Source: CAZXVW01 sp964644025
GTDB taxonomy: Bacteria > Acidobacteriota > Terriglobia > Bryobacterales > Bryobacteraceae
NCBI GenBank assembly: GCA_964644025.1
Contig: CAZXVW010000090.1
Span: 1 to 16,935 of the forward strand
Length of the DNA: 16,935 nucleotides
Direction: 5' to 3'
The notes beneath the pieces were generated by a model. That model searched no databases. It was not told where the DNA came from and was given only the letters and a program-made list of their open reading frames with translations. Made by a program: the position numbers and the translations under genes. Positions 1 through 8,350 of this stretch are shown one piece after another. Numbering within the stretch: position 1 is the stretch's first letter; every line of letters begins with the position of its first letter.

Positions 1-210
1 CAACGCGAAGTTGTCGCGCATGGTCCGCGGGATGTACTCCCCAATGGTTTTGGTGTAATCCCAGCGCCACTGCGTATCCAGGTGGGCATAGCCGACCACG
101 TAGAGCGTCGGCTGCTTGGTCAGATCCGGGCCGCCGCGGCCGCGGGTCAGGCTGAGGGCCGCCAGGCACACCAGCAGAAGGAAAGCCAAGTATTTCAGGG
201 TTCGTCGCAT
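1..210 (-). CDS. Secreted GH38 alpha-mannosidase, N-terminal fragment (cut by window edge)
   Basis: Only the first 70 codons are present; the gene continues past the left edge. It begins with a signal peptide (MRRTLKYLAF, then a hydrophobic run to about residue 21), so the enzyme is exported. After residue 36 comes YVVGYAHLDTQWRWDYTK, the opening strand of the glycoside hydrolase family 38 catalytic domain. His43 and Asp45 in HLDTQWRW match the H-x-D pair that binds the catalytic zinc. GH38 enzymes are retaining alpha-mannosidases. The ATG has a good Shine-Dalgarno (GGAGA, minus strand, 217-221) six bases upstream. It lies 126 bp downstream of the sulfatase gene on the same strand, so both probably act on the same glycan. 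The fold assignment is firm from the motif. Exact linkage specificity cannot be read from this fragment. Confidence 0.8.
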   Translation of the reverse strand, partial: MRRTLKYLAFLLLVCLAALSLTRGRGGPDLTKQPTLYVVGYAHLDTQWRWDYTKTIGEYIPRTMRDNFAL

Positions 211-236
211 GACAGGTCTCCAAAAAGCCTGCAGAC

Positions 237-250
237 AATACTAACGTATT
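237..250. repeat. Small inverted repeat in the sulfatase/mannosidase spacer
   Basis: AATAC-TAAC-GTATT is a perfect 5-bp inverted repeat in an AT-rich island inside an otherwise GC-rich 126-bp spacer. It sits about 27 bp upstream of the mannosidase ATG. It could be an operator or a weak RNA hairpin. No convincing -35/-10 pair surrounds it. A second perfect palindrome, CCCGGCCGGG, lies at 317-326 just after the sulfatase stop and has no T-run, so it is not a classical terminator. Confidence 0.25.
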
Positions 251-336
251 TGAAGCCTTCTCGGCACGGGTTGCCGTCCGGCCGGGCTGCGATGGCCTCC
301 GCCGGGTTTGTCAGCACCCGGCCGGGCAGGCATGGG

Positions 337-1851
337 TCAGGTTGCCTTTTTCTTGGGGCGGCCGTAGCCTTTGGCGTAATCGGCGCGGCAGCGCCGTTCG
401 CTCTCCTCGGGGTCCTCTCCCAGTTCCTTGACGAGCGCGGCGTGCAGTTTCTCCACCTGCGGCTTGTGAGCCGCGTCCTTGGCGAGGTTGTGGAATTCCA
501 TCGGGTCCGCCGTCAAGTCGTAGAGTTCGCGCTCGGCCGGGTGATGGGCGTCCGGTGCGTTGTGGTAAACGTACTTCCACTTGCCCGTGCGGTACATGGC
601 GTAGCCGGAGGCGATGTTGTGAGCGTAATACTCGCTGACGGCGAAGTCTTTCCAGGCGGTAGAGGGATCGTCCAGCCAGCGCACCATTGAGGCGCCGTTC
701 CAGTCGCCGGGCGTTCTGGCGCCGCCGAGTTCGGCGATGGTTTGCACCAGGTCCACCATTGAGCAAGCCCCGGCGCGCCGCTGCCCGCCTTTCCAGCGCT
801 GCGGCCAGCTCACGATCATCGGGATATGGGAGGCCTGCTCGTACATGCAGTTCTTCCACCACAAGGTGTGCTCGCCCATGTTCTCGCCGTGGTCAGTGGT
901 ATAGATAACGACGGTCTCGTCGGCCAATGGGCTCTTCTCGAACGCGGCCAGTACCTTGCCGATCTCATTATCCACCCACTGGGTGAGGCCGTAATAGAGC
1001 TCCCGGCCGCGGCGGACGGTGTCGTCCGGGACGTTCACCAGACCGAAGCCACGCCGCAGGTGCTGGTAGTTCAGCGGCAGTGATTCAACGAAGCCTTCAG
1101 GGATCTCCGGCATCGCGATGCGCCCCTTATAAACGTTCCAGTAGGCCTCGGGGACAATCAGCGGGAAGTGCGGGGCAAGGTAGCCGGCCGCCAGGAAGAA
1201 GGGTTTGTCGCGGCGCGTGCGTTTCGAGAAGAAATCCAATACGCCCGCCGTGACCTTGCGATCGTGGGAAAGTATGCTGGAATCGTCGCCGGGGTGAAAC
1301 TTACCGAAGCGGTTCTTCCCGGCGGCCCAGTTCACCCGGGTATCGTCCGCCGCGCGGCGCTTGCCGAGGCCCGTCTTGTGATGCTTGTTCATGTTGCCGC
1401 CGATTTCGGTGAAGCCGTAACGGCGGGTGGCATCGTAGTGCATCTTGCCGCACAAGAAGGACTCGTAGCCGGCGGCGTTCAGCAGGCGCGGCAGTGAGGG
1501 GTAGTCCGCGCTCGGGAGCCAGCAATCGTTGCTCCAGGCGCCGGTGCGGTGGATGTACTTGCCGGCGGTGAAGCTCATGCGCGAAGGCACGCACAGCGGC
1601 GAGTTGCAGTAGGCGTCCTCGAAGGTGACGCCCCGCGCGGCGATCCGGTCAATGTTCGGCGTCCGCGCCAGCTTGTTTCCGTAACAACCGGCGATGGAGT
1701 GGTTGTGCTCGTCGGTCATGATGAGGAAAATATTGGGCGGCCGATCGCGAAGCGCGGCTCGCGACCGGCGGGCAACGCTGGCGGCGGCCGCGCCGGCCAC
1801 GGCGGTGGATAGGAATTCGCGTCGATCAATGCGGTGATTGTTGCTCATCAT
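337..1851 (-). CDS. Tat-exported formylglycine-dependent sulfatase
   Basis: This 504-aa type I sulfatase hydrolyses sulfate esters. A twin-arginine signal (DRREFLSTAVAGAAAAS, residues 9-25) sends the folded protein out of the cytoplasm. The sulfatase signature is CVPSR at 87-91, where Cys87 would be converted to formylglycine. Further active-site residues seen are Asp47 (metal), Lys136 and His138 (GKMHY), His228 (APHFP), Asp320-His321 (metal) and Lys333. The length is normal for the family. Two ATGs stand in tandem. GGAG (1856-1859) is 4 bases from the first and 7 from the second (1848), so the true start may be one codon later. It lies between the TonB receptor and the GH38 mannosidase genes, all on one strand, which suggests a sulfated glycan substrate. 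The maturation enzyme is not in the window. Substrate is unknown. Confidence 0.93.
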   Translation of the reverse strand: MMSNNHRIDRREFLSTAVAGAAAASVARRSRAALRDRPPNIFLIMTDEHNHSIAGCYGNKLARTPNIDRIAARGVTFEDAYCNSPLCVPSRMSFTAGKYIHRTGAWSNDCWLPSADYPSLPRLLNAAGYESFLCGKMHYDATRRYGFTEIGGNMNKHHKTGLGKRRAADDTRVNWAAGKNRFGKFHPGDDSSILSHDRKVTAGVLDFFSKRTRRDKPFFLAAGYLAPHFPLIVPEAYWNVYKGRIAMPEIPEGFVESLPLNYQHLRRGFGLVNVPDDTVRRGRELYYGLTQWVDNEIGKVLAAFEKSPLADETVVIYTTDHGENMGEHTLWWKNCMYEQASHIPMIVSWPQRWKGGQRRAGACSMVDLVQTIAELGGARTPGDWNGASMVRWLDDPSTAWKDFAVSEYYAHNIASGYAMYRTGKWKYVYHNAPDAHHPAERELYDLTADPMEFHNLAKDAAHKPQVEKLHAALVKELGEDPEESERRCRADYAKGYGRPKKKAT

Positions 1852-1991
1852 AAAACTCCGATTCTAGATTACCGCTTTCAGGACAGAGATGGAGCCAGGG
1901 GGATCTGGTCTGAGCCGGCGTGCTTTTCCGTACCCAGCACCGGGCCCGTTCCGAGTCAGGGTGGGGAGCCGCCGGCCGCCAGCATCCGGGA

Positions 1992-4397
1992 TCAGAACTC
2001 CCAGGTGATTCCCATCACAATCCGCCGCATCTGCATCGGGCCGTAGACGTAGCCGGCGTCACGGTCCGGTCCCTGGTCCAGGTCCGGCTGGTAATCATCG
2101 GTGATGTTGTTGATGTTGACAAACACCCGCGCTCGGGAGTTGTCCGCGACGTCGAACGTCCTGCTGAGAACCAGATTGAACACGGTGAAATCGGAGCTCG
2201 TTTCCAGCCGGTCCGCCGGGATGTAGCCGGCATAGTGGGGAACCAGCATGGATCCGGTGAACTCGGTTGTTTCAAAGAGCTGGATCTTCCAGGGTAGCTC
2301 CCAATCGAATCCGAGGAAACCATAGCGTTCCGGCGTACGGAAGTAGCTCAGGGAACCGAATTGCTCTTCGGGGTCCTTGTACCGTGCAACCTGGAAACTG
2401 GCGCCACCACGAAAGCTGAGTTTCGAAGTCAATTTCAGGTTTCCGTTCAGGTCCACGCCGCGAACGTAGGATCCCTTTCCGTTCACCCGCAACAGTTGGC
2501 GGTAGTTGCCTTGCACGACGGCAACCTCTTTCAACTGGAAGTTGTCTCGCAAATCCGTCCAGAAAAAGCTGGCGCCAAGCTGGAATGACCGCCCGGCGAC
2601 GGCGCCAACGTAATCGAGCCCGCTGGCGAAGCTGACGGACTTCTCTTCTGTCAGCTCCGGGCTGTTTTGGATGAGCAAGCCCTCACCGCCCACCTGGGTG
2701 ATGTGGAGGTCTTCATTGAAAACCTCAGGGGCACGGAATCCGGTGGAAAGCGACGCTCTCCAGCTCAGGCTTTTCGTAAGCCCGTACTTGAGGCCGGCCC
2801 GGGGGCTGAGCACCCACTTGTTCAACTGATTGGAGCGGTCCGCTCGAAGCCCCGCCAGGACAGTGAACCGCTGGCCGGCTTCCCACTCATCCTGCAAGTA
2901 CAGCCCGTGGTCACTGAATATGCCTCCGTACCGGCGGTTGTATGCCGGTGCTCGATCATCGACGTAGTCGCGGCGGAACTGGTAGCCGCCGAGGATGGTA
3001 TGCGCCCCGGTCTGATGACCGAGCTGGCCGTCACTGACCCATAGCGGATTCCGGGTGGACCCGTAAGCGTTGGGATCGAATCCGGATCCATAGTAGGTAT
3101 CCCGGTACAGGTATGCCAGGCTGGCTTTCAGGCTGTAATAGGTATTGGGCGTGACCGTGTGGTTCCATCGGATCGAGCCGGTGGAGCGGCGGAAAACGAC
3201 CTGTTCGGTGATCCATGTCTGATCGGGAGGCCGGTCGAAGCGGTCGCCGCCGCGCCGGAACTCATCGGCGATGGTCCCGTTCACCGACAGACGGGCACGA
3301 CCGTCGAGGAACGAGCGATAGAAGCCGAATCCGCCGGCGTTCAGCCGGCGCTTTCCGATGTCGGAGAACCCGTCGCGGTCACGGTCGATCGGGACCCGGT
3401 TGATCCCCCGGTAATAGAAGTCCGCCGAGAATCCGCCCGGCAGGGTGACCAGTTGCGCCGAGCCGCCCACCTGTTGCTCGGGGCGCCCCCGGTGCCAGCC
3501 GCCCAGCAGGTCCACCCGGAACCGGTTCTCCTGAGGCTCGCGGCGGATCAGGTTGACCACGCCGGCTACCGCCCCAGGACCGTACAGGGCCGAGTTTCCG
3601 CCCTTGACCACCTCGATTTGCTGGATGAACTCCGTCGGAATCTGCTCCAACCCGTAAACCGCCGCCACCCCCGAGTAGCTCGGAAGCCCGTCTTCCAGGA
3701 TTTGGGTATAAGGCCCTTTCAGCCCGTTCAGCCGGAGCTGGGTGAAACCGCAATTCTGGCAATCCATTTCCACGCGGACGCCGGGAATGGACGCGGTCAG
3801 CGCCTCGGCGACGGTCGTCTTGACTTGCCGGTCCACTTCCTTGGTAGTGATCAACTCCGTGCGGATGGGCGCCTCCTGGGCCAGGTACTCCGTCCCGGTC
3901 CCGGTGACCACAACCGTTTCCTCGACCGGCACCTGCCGGGTCAGGTGGATCTCCAGCTCGACAGCCTGCCCTCCGCTGAGCTGCACCTGGTTTGCTTTTT
4001 CAGAGAAATATTCTTCCGAGGCGGCCGTCACGGTGAACGTCCCGGGCGGCAGCCGGGAAATCCGGAACGTACCATCGGCGGCGGTGACCGTGGAAACGTT
4101 TAGCTCCTCGACACGAATTTCAACGCCCGCGACCGGTACGCCGTCCTCATCGACGGCTATGCCTTGGAGCACCGCACCCCCCCGGAACCGCTGGCGAACC
4201 TGCGCCTGGAGCCCATGACCGCCGCCGGCCGGCGGGGCTGGCGAGGCCGCCTGCGAGCAGAGCGCCTGGGCAGTCACCCCGGCGAGCGAGAACACGACCA
4301 TGAGCAGCAGCCGAAGCCGTGGCCGTCCCTCCCGCTTGGTTGCGCGCTTGGCGATGCTACTGGCGGCCCGTTTCCACATCTTCGGCTCGATCACCAC
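1992..4397 (-). CDS. TonB-dependent outer-membrane receptor with carboxypeptidase-regulatory-like domain
   Basis: This 801-aa porin takes up a bulky ligand using TonB energy. Order of parts: basic leader and signal peptide (about 26-52), a beta-sandwich carboxypeptidase-regulatory-like domain (about 75-152, ending GTFTVTAASEEY), a TonB-box-like EETVVVTGTG (159-168), plug domain (about 175-290, with GGNSALYGPGAVAGVVNLI), then a beta-barrel ending in WEF, the usual C-terminal aromatic. The plug carries DCQNCGFTQLRLNGL with Cys213 and Cys216. Length fits siderophore/cofactor-type receptors, shorter than Oar-like receptors of about 1,000 residues or more. The first codons are GTG GTG; an ATG lies at 4379 (residue 7), so the start is uncertain. 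It sits upstream of the sulfatase and mannosidase genes and downstream of the hybrid kinase. The ligand could be an oligosaccharide or a metal complex; sequence does not decide. Confidence 0.92.
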   Translation of the reverse strand: MVIEPKMWKRAASSIAKRATKREGRPRLRLLLMVVFSLAGVTAQALCSQAASPAPPAGGGHGLQAQVRQRFRGGAVLQGIAVDEDGVPVAGVEIRVEELNVSTVTAADGTFRISRLPPGTFTVTAASEEYFSEKANQVQLSGGQAVELEIHLTRQVPVEETVVVTGTGTEYLAQEAPIRTELITTKEVDRQVKTTVAEALTASIPGVRVEMDCQNCGFTQLRLNGLKGPYTQILEDGLPSYSGVAAVYGLEQIPTEFIQQIEVVKGGNSALYGPGAVAGVVNLIRREPQENRFRVDLLGGWHRGRPEQQVGGSAQLVTLPGGFSADFYYRGINRVPIDRDRDGFSDIGKRRLNAGGFGFYRSFLDGRARLSVNGTIADEFRRGGDRFDRPPDQTWITEQVVFRRSTGSIRWNHTVTPNTYYSLKASLAYLYRDTYYGSGFDPNAYGSTRNPLWVSDGQLGHQTGAHTILGGYQFRRDYVDDRAPAYNRRYGGIFSDHGLYLQDEWEAGQRFTVLAGLRADRSNQLNKWVLSPRAGLKYGLTKSLSWRASLSTGFRAPEVFNEDLHITQVGGEGLLIQNSPELTEEKSVSFASGLDYVGAVAGRSFQLGASFFWTDLRDNFQLKEVAVVQGNYRQLLRVNGKGSYVRGVDLNGNLKLTSKLSFRGGASFQVARYKDPEEQFGSLSYFRTPERYGFLGFDWELPWKIQLFETTEFTGSMLVPHYAGYIPADRLETSSDFTVFNLVLSRTFDVADNSRARVFVNINNITDDYQPDLDQGPDRDAGYVYGPMQMRRIVMGITWEF

Positions 4398-4402
4398 TGC
4401 CT

Positions 4403-4440
4403 AGTGTAACATAGCCGGCCGTTGCTGCAAATGAGTTGCA
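4403..4440 (-). promoter_or_regulatory. Candidate promoter and operator of the TonB receptor gene
   Basis: On the minus strand TTGCAG (4425-4430) and TACACT (4403-4408) are separated by 16 bases, a plausible sigma70 pair. An inverted repeat, TGCAA-N5-TTGCA (4426-4440), overlaps the -35 box, as expected for a repressor site. TACACT lies only 8 bases before the second GTG codon, so transcription would begin at or next to the start codon. This was judged by eye only. Confidence 0.35.
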
Positions 4441-4556
4441 TAATGGCCTGTCCCGCAACCAGGTTCGAATGCCGCTCCGATCTGCTGGCCAGGACGGAGG
4501 GAACGGCACGGTTTGATCAGGGAGGTCTCCCGGTGGCACTGTAACACCGTGACGGC

Positions 4557-6887
4557 TTAGACCGTTTTTTGGGGTGGGGCTGCGCGTTCCGCCGGAGCCC
4601 AGCGGTCAAGGACGCGGCGGAGATCCTCCACGCTGACCGGCTTGCTGATGTAGTCGTCCATGCCAGCAGCCAGGCAGGCTTCGCGGTCTCCCCGCATGGC
4701 CCGCGCAGTCATGGCGACGATAGGAATGTGCCGCCCCGGAGGTTCCTGCCGGCGAATCTCGGCGGTGGCTTGAAAACCGTCCATGCCGGGCATGTTGACA
4801 TCCATTAATACCAGGTCGTAGTCCCGCTGGCGGACCGCCTCGATACCGTGCGGCCCGTCCTCGACGGCGTCCACGTGGCAGCCCTCCTTGGCGAGGAGGC
4901 GGACGGCGACGGTGCGGTTAACCCTGTTGTCCTCGATCACCAGTACCCGCCGAGCTGGCAAACCAGGGTTGGCGGCGGAGTGGGCCGCGGCCGGCGCTTC
5001 TCCGCACGGGCCGTCCGCCGCCGACGCTTTTCCGAAAGGCAAGACGAACCAGAACGTGCTGCCGCGGCCTTCCTCGCTGGTACAGCCGATCCGGCCACCC
5101 ATCATTTCCACCAGGCGCTTGGAAATGCTGAGGCCAAGTCCCGTGCCGCCAAAGCGCCGGGTAGTGGATGTGTCCACCTGGGTGAAATCTTCAAAGATGG
5201 CTTCCAACTGATCCGCCGGGATGCCGATCCCGGTGTCGTTCACCATAAACCGGATGCGGTCGATTTGCTCGCCTGGCTCTTCCATGGTGACCTCCAGGCT
5301 CACCTGCCCGCTTTCGGTGAACTTGATGGCGTTGCCGGCCAGGTTGAACAACACCTGCCGGAGACGGCCGGGATCCCCGCGCACCCAGTCCGGAACTGCG
5401 TTATCCACCCGGAATGCCATCTTCAGGCCTTTGGCGCGGGCCTGCGGCAGCAGGAGCGTATGGACCGCGCGGAGGTTCGTCCGTAACTGGAAGGGGACCG
5501 ACTCGATTTCGAGTTTGCCGGCGTCGATCTTCGAAAAATCGAGGATGTCGTTCACGATTCGCAGCAAAGCCTCCGTCGATTCCTTCATCGCCGCGGCATA
5601 CTGGCGTTGTTCCTCGTTGAGGTCCGTGCACAGCAGCAGCTCGTTCATTCCCAGGACCCCGTTCATGGGGGTGCGGACCTCGTGGCTCATCGCCGCCAGG
5701 AAGCGGCTCTTCATCTCTATGGCTTCCCGGGCGGAGGACAGCGCCAGTGCTAGCTCCTCGTTCTTCCTAGCGAGTTGCCGGGCGGACTCCTCCAGTTTCT
5801 CCTGGGCCAGCTTCCGTTGGTCGGCCTGTCTCTCCGCCTCGCATCGCGCTTGCTCGGCCTCCGTGGCCCGGCGGCGGGACATTTGGGCCAGGCGCACCGT
5901 GACACCGAGCATGATCGCGGCCAGAATGCCCCCCAGCAATATGAACTCGGGCAAGAAGGTCCGTCTTTTCCGGAGCCACTTTTCATTGGGCCACACCTCG
6001 ATCCGGTAATTCCGGCCGAGAGCATGGATTTCCGTGGCGCGGAGCCACTGCCGGCGCAGCCGCTCCGAGGTTGCCGGCTCCAGCTCCCTGGCGTAGATGC
6101 GCCGGCCGCCGGCGGTGACCGTTACTGACAAGTCGTTCGCCTGGGCTCCTCCGGCGAGGGCCGCCTTTATCAGCAGCGACAGATCAATCGCCCCGAGCCA
6201 GCAGCCCGGCACGGGGTCGCCAGTCTGGGCTCCGGTCACAAGAAAGCCTCCCGGCTCCAGGCCTGCCGCCGGGCCCGAAACCAGCACCCGGGGCCGTCGC
6301 GCGACCTTCTGAATCGCCGGGCAAGAGAACTTATAAAGCCAGTCCTTGATCGGCACGATGTCGCTGAGCCCGGGTCGGGTTGTGCCCCAAAGGAACCGGC
6401 AGTTCCGGTCCACAAGAGTCAGGGCAACGTAGCTCGGGTGCCGTTCTAGAAAACTCTCCGCCCATTGTGTCCGCCGGGCCGCGGGTGCTTCCATCCGCGC
6501 AACAGGGCGGCCGGCTTCCCAGACAAGCTTCATCACTTCGGTCTGGGTGAACGCCACCAGGTGCTCGGTCAGGTGGTTGGCCTCCAGGGCGAGAATCTCC
6601 CGAACTCGCGTACGGCCCTGCCCCTGCATCACCTGCCAGAGGCTCCCGGCGATCACGATCACCCCCATACCGACAATGATCGGGGCATGTCGAAAGACCA
6701 CGGATTGCGTTCGCTGCACCAGCCGCCACGCAAGAAGAGTCAGGATTGCAACAAGAGAGATAAGAGCCACGGCCGTGTGCCCGGCTTGCGAGATGAAAAA
6801 CGTCAGGAGTGCCAGAGCAACACTGGCCACGCCCATCAAGATGATCCAGAGCGATCGGCTATGCCGGCCTGTCGGCTCTTTCTTCAT
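4557..6887 (-). CDS. Membrane-bound hybrid sensor histidine kinase with receiver domain
   Basis: This 776-aa sensor kinase has three hydrophobic segments near the N-terminus (about 13-33, 38-56, 67-83), an extracytoplasmic region (about 84-311) I cannot assign to a named sensor family, and a fourth membrane segment (312-334). A charged, probably coiled-coil stretch (338-392) leads to the HisKA box FLAAMSHEVRTPMNG with phospho-acceptor His402. The HATPase domain shows an N box (Asn515, Asn519), DTGIGIP and GGTGLGLSI. The C-terminal receiver has VLVIEDNRVN, phospho-acceptor Asp696 in LMDVNMPGMDG, and Lys749. No Hpt or DNA-binding output is fused, so it must pass its signal to a partner not in the window. 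Translation probably starts at the ATG at 6887, where the Shine-Dalgarno is weak. It lies upstream of the TonB receptor and may control it. Confidence 0.95.
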   Translation of the reverse strand: MKKEPTGRHSRSLWIILMGVASVALALLTFFISQAGHTAVALISLVAILTLLAWRLVQRTQSVVFRHAPIIVGMGVIVIAGSLWQVMQGQGRTRVREILALEANHLTEHLVAFTQTEVMKLVWEAGRPVARMEAPAARRTQWAESFLERHPSYVALTLVDRNCRFLWGTTRPGLSDIVPIKDWLYKFSCPAIQKVARRPRVLVSGPAAGLEPGGFLVTGAQTGDPVPGCWLGAIDLSLLIKAALAGGAQANDLSVTVTAGGRRIYARELEPATSERLRRQWLRATEIHALGRNYRIEVWPNEKWLRKRRTFLPEFILLGGILAAIMLGVTVRLAQMSRRRATEAEQARCEAERQADQRKLAQEKLEESARQLARKNEELALALSSAREAIEMKSRFLAAMSHEVRTPMNGVLGMNELLLCTDLNEEQRQYAAAMKESTEALLRIVNDILDFSKIDAGKLEIESVPFQLRTNLRAVHTLLLPQARAKGLKMAFRVDNAVPDWVRGDPGRLRQVLFNLAGNAIKFTESGQVSLEVTMEEPGEQIDRIRFMVNDTGIGIPADQLEAIFEDFTQVDTSTTRRFGGTGLGLSISKRLVEMMGGRIGCTSEEGRGSTFWFVLPFGKASAADGPCGEAPAAAHSAANPGLPARRVLVIEDNRVNRTVAVRLLAKEGCHVDAVEDGPHGIEAVRQRDYDLVLMDVNMPGMDGFQATAEIRRQEPPGRHIPIVAMTARAMRGDREACLAAGMDDYISKPVSVEDLRRVLDRWAPAERAAPPQKTV

Positions 6888-6975
6888 GCTGGCGCTTTCT
6901 CAAACAGCCCCGCTTGCAACAGCGGTTTCTGAAGCAAAGAAAGCCACCTGCAAACCGAGTCTTCATTCTCATCAT

Positions 6976-7004
6976 AATATAGGAATCGACCGGAATCGTC
7001 GCAA
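6976..7004 (-). promoter_or_regulatory. Sigma70-type promoter of the hybrid kinase gene
   Basis: On the minus strand TTGCGA (6999-7004) and TATATT (6976-6981) are separated by exactly 17 bases. This is the best promoter match in the window. It lies in the only AT-rich part of the 132-bp spacer after threonine synthase and would give a leader of about 80 nt. The spacer between the boxes contains the heptamer CGATTCC twice in direct orientation, 10 bp apart (one helical turn), a possible regulator site. Confidence 0.5.
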
Positions 7005-7019
7005 ATTAGCAGCGGTTTT

Positions 7020-8342
7020 TCAAGCAGATGAGGCCTGTTTGGATAACAGGTCAGCGATCTTTTCCGCGTCATTTGGCACCACTACCGGCCGGTTCTCGTA
7101 GTGCCCCCGAATTGCCCTGCCCGAGGGGGTTTGCAACTGGCCGGTATGGTACCGGTAGATGTAGTCCGGATCCTTGAGCAGGTTGCCGGTCAGCACCGCG
7201 ACGACGTCGGCGCCACGGTCCATCGTGCCGGCGGCCCTCAACTTCCGGATGCCGGCCAGGGTCGCTGCCGAGGCGGGCTCGCACCCAATGCCCGCCAACC
7301 CGATCTGGGCCTTGGCGTCGGCGATCTCCTCCTCGGTAACCTTATCGGCCACTCCGCCGGAAGTCATTACTTCCTGCCATGCTTTCGGCCAAGAGACCGG
7401 GGCGCCGATGCGGATTGCCGTAGCCAGCGTTTCCGGCTCCTTGACCGGCTGGAAGGCGCCGGGCCGGGGGTCTTGCAGGAAGCGGAAGAACGGCGCCGCC
7501 CCCTCGGCCTGGATGACCGCCAGTCGGGGCAGCCGCTCGATGAAGCCCGCCTGGCGGAGCTCGCGCAGGGCCTTGCCAAAGGCGGAGACGTTGCCGAGGT
7601 TGCCCCCCGGCAGCACGATCCAGTCTGGCGGTCTCCAATCGCGCTGGTCCATCATTTCGATGACGATGCTCTTCTGCCCCTCGATCCGGAAAGGGTTGAT
7701 TGAGTTCAGCAAGTAGATGCCGAGGCGCTCGGCCAGTCGGCGGACCAGGGCCAGGATCTGGTCAAAGTTCGCTTCTACCTCCAGCGTCCGGGCGCCGTAC
7801 TCGAGCGCCTGGGCCAGCTTGCCGTAGGAGATGTTGCCGTGAGGAATCAAGACGATCGGTTCCAGGCCGGCGGCGGCCGCATACGCCGTCATCGACGCCG
7901 ACGTATTGCCCGTCGAAACGCAGGCCACCCGGCGCATGCCCAACCGAAGCGCCTGGGTGGCGCCGCAGGTCATCCCATTGTCTTTGAACGAACCGGTGGG
8001 ATTGAAGCCCTGATGCTTGAACGCCAGCCGGTCCAGGCCAGCGAATTTCGCCGCGCGCGGCGACTCGAGCAGCGGCGTGTTGCCCTCGCGGAGAGAAACC
8101 ACGTGGCGGAAATCGTCCAGGAACGGGATCATCTCCCGGTAGCGCCAGACGCCGCTTTGATTCAGCGGGTGGTTGTCCATCCGGCGCTCCCGCCAGAGCT
8201 TTTTCAGCCGCTCGGGATCGAGCTGCTCGTCCGGGTAAATGACCTCCAGCAGGCCGCCGCAGCGGGGGCAATTGTAAATCACCTCGGTGATCGGAAAGCG
8301 GGCCCGGCAGTTGTTTTCAAAACAGACGAGTTCGGCAGGCAC
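7020..8342 (-). CDS. thrC: Threonine synthase (PLP-dependent)
   Basis: This 440-aa enzyme makes L-threonine and phosphate from O-phospho-L-homoserine, the last step of threonine synthesis, in the cytoplasm. The N-terminus has a small zinc-ribbon (Cys7, Cys12, Cys25, Cys28), seen in many bacterial and archaeal threonine synthases of this class. Then come SLREGNTPLLESPR (83-96) and the PLP site NPTGSFKDNGM, with Lys120 forming the Schiff base. STGNTSASMTAYAAAAG follows as the phosphate/substrate loop. Length and motifs are normal and nothing appears broken. The start is GTG (8340-8342) because it puts the zinc-ribbon at the N-terminus. A perfect TATAAT lies only 8 bases upstream. No other threonine gene is adjacent. 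A cystathionine-type or threonine dehydratase-like function is less likely given the zinc-ribbon and GNTPLL region. Confidence 0.94.
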   Translation of the reverse strand: MPAELVCFENNCRARFPITEVIYNCPRCGGLLEVIYPDEQLDPERLKKLWRERRMDNHPLNQSGVWRYREMIPFLDDFRHVVSLREGNTPLLESPRAAKFAGLDRLAFKHQGFNPTGSFKDNGMTCGATQALRLGMRRVACVSTGNTSASMTAYAAAAGLEPIVLIPHGNISYGKLAQALEYGARTLEVEANFDQILALVRRLAERLGIYLLNSINPFRIEGQKSIVIEMMDQRDWRPPDWIVLPGGNLGNVSAFGKALRELRQAGFIERLPRLAVIQAEGAAPFFRFLQDPRPGAFQPVKEPETLATAIRIGAPVSWPKAWQEVMTSGGVADKVTEEEIADAKAQIGLAGIGCEPASAATLAGIRKLRAAGTMDRGADVVAVLTGNLLKDPDYIYRYHTGQLQTPSGRAIRGHYENRPVVVPNDAEKIADLLSKQASSA

Positions 8343-8350
8343 GGAACCTG

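Noticed and set aside
317..326. CCCGGCCGGG palindrome after the sulfatase stop
   Set aside because: GC-only palindromes of this length are expected by chance here, and there is no T-run to make it a terminator.
3159..4103. Long open frame on the plus strand opposite the TonB receptor
   Set aside because: It is antisense to a clearly recognised receptor, has biased Pro/Arg/Gly/His content and no family motif; high GC keeps antisense frames open.
4461..4470. tRNA T-loop-like GGTTCGAAT
   Set aside because: The flanking bases do not form the T stem, and no acceptor, D or anticodon arms can be built around it.
4552..4570. Terminator-like ACGG-N6-CCGT followed by six Ts on the plus strand
   Set aside because: No plus-strand gene lies upstream, the stem is only 4 bp, and in the minus direction (kinase end) there is no T-run after it.
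7030..7055. CCTGTT-N5-AACAGG hairpin near the end of thrC
   Set aside because: It lies inside the coding region and is not followed by a T-run on the minus strand, so it is not a convincing terminator.
6884..7072. A 62-codon minus-strand frame whose TGA overlaps the kinase ATG
   Set aside because: Although it shows an ATGA overlap, its only ATG lies inside the thrC coding region, the best kinase promoter lies inside it, and the translation matches nothing I know.
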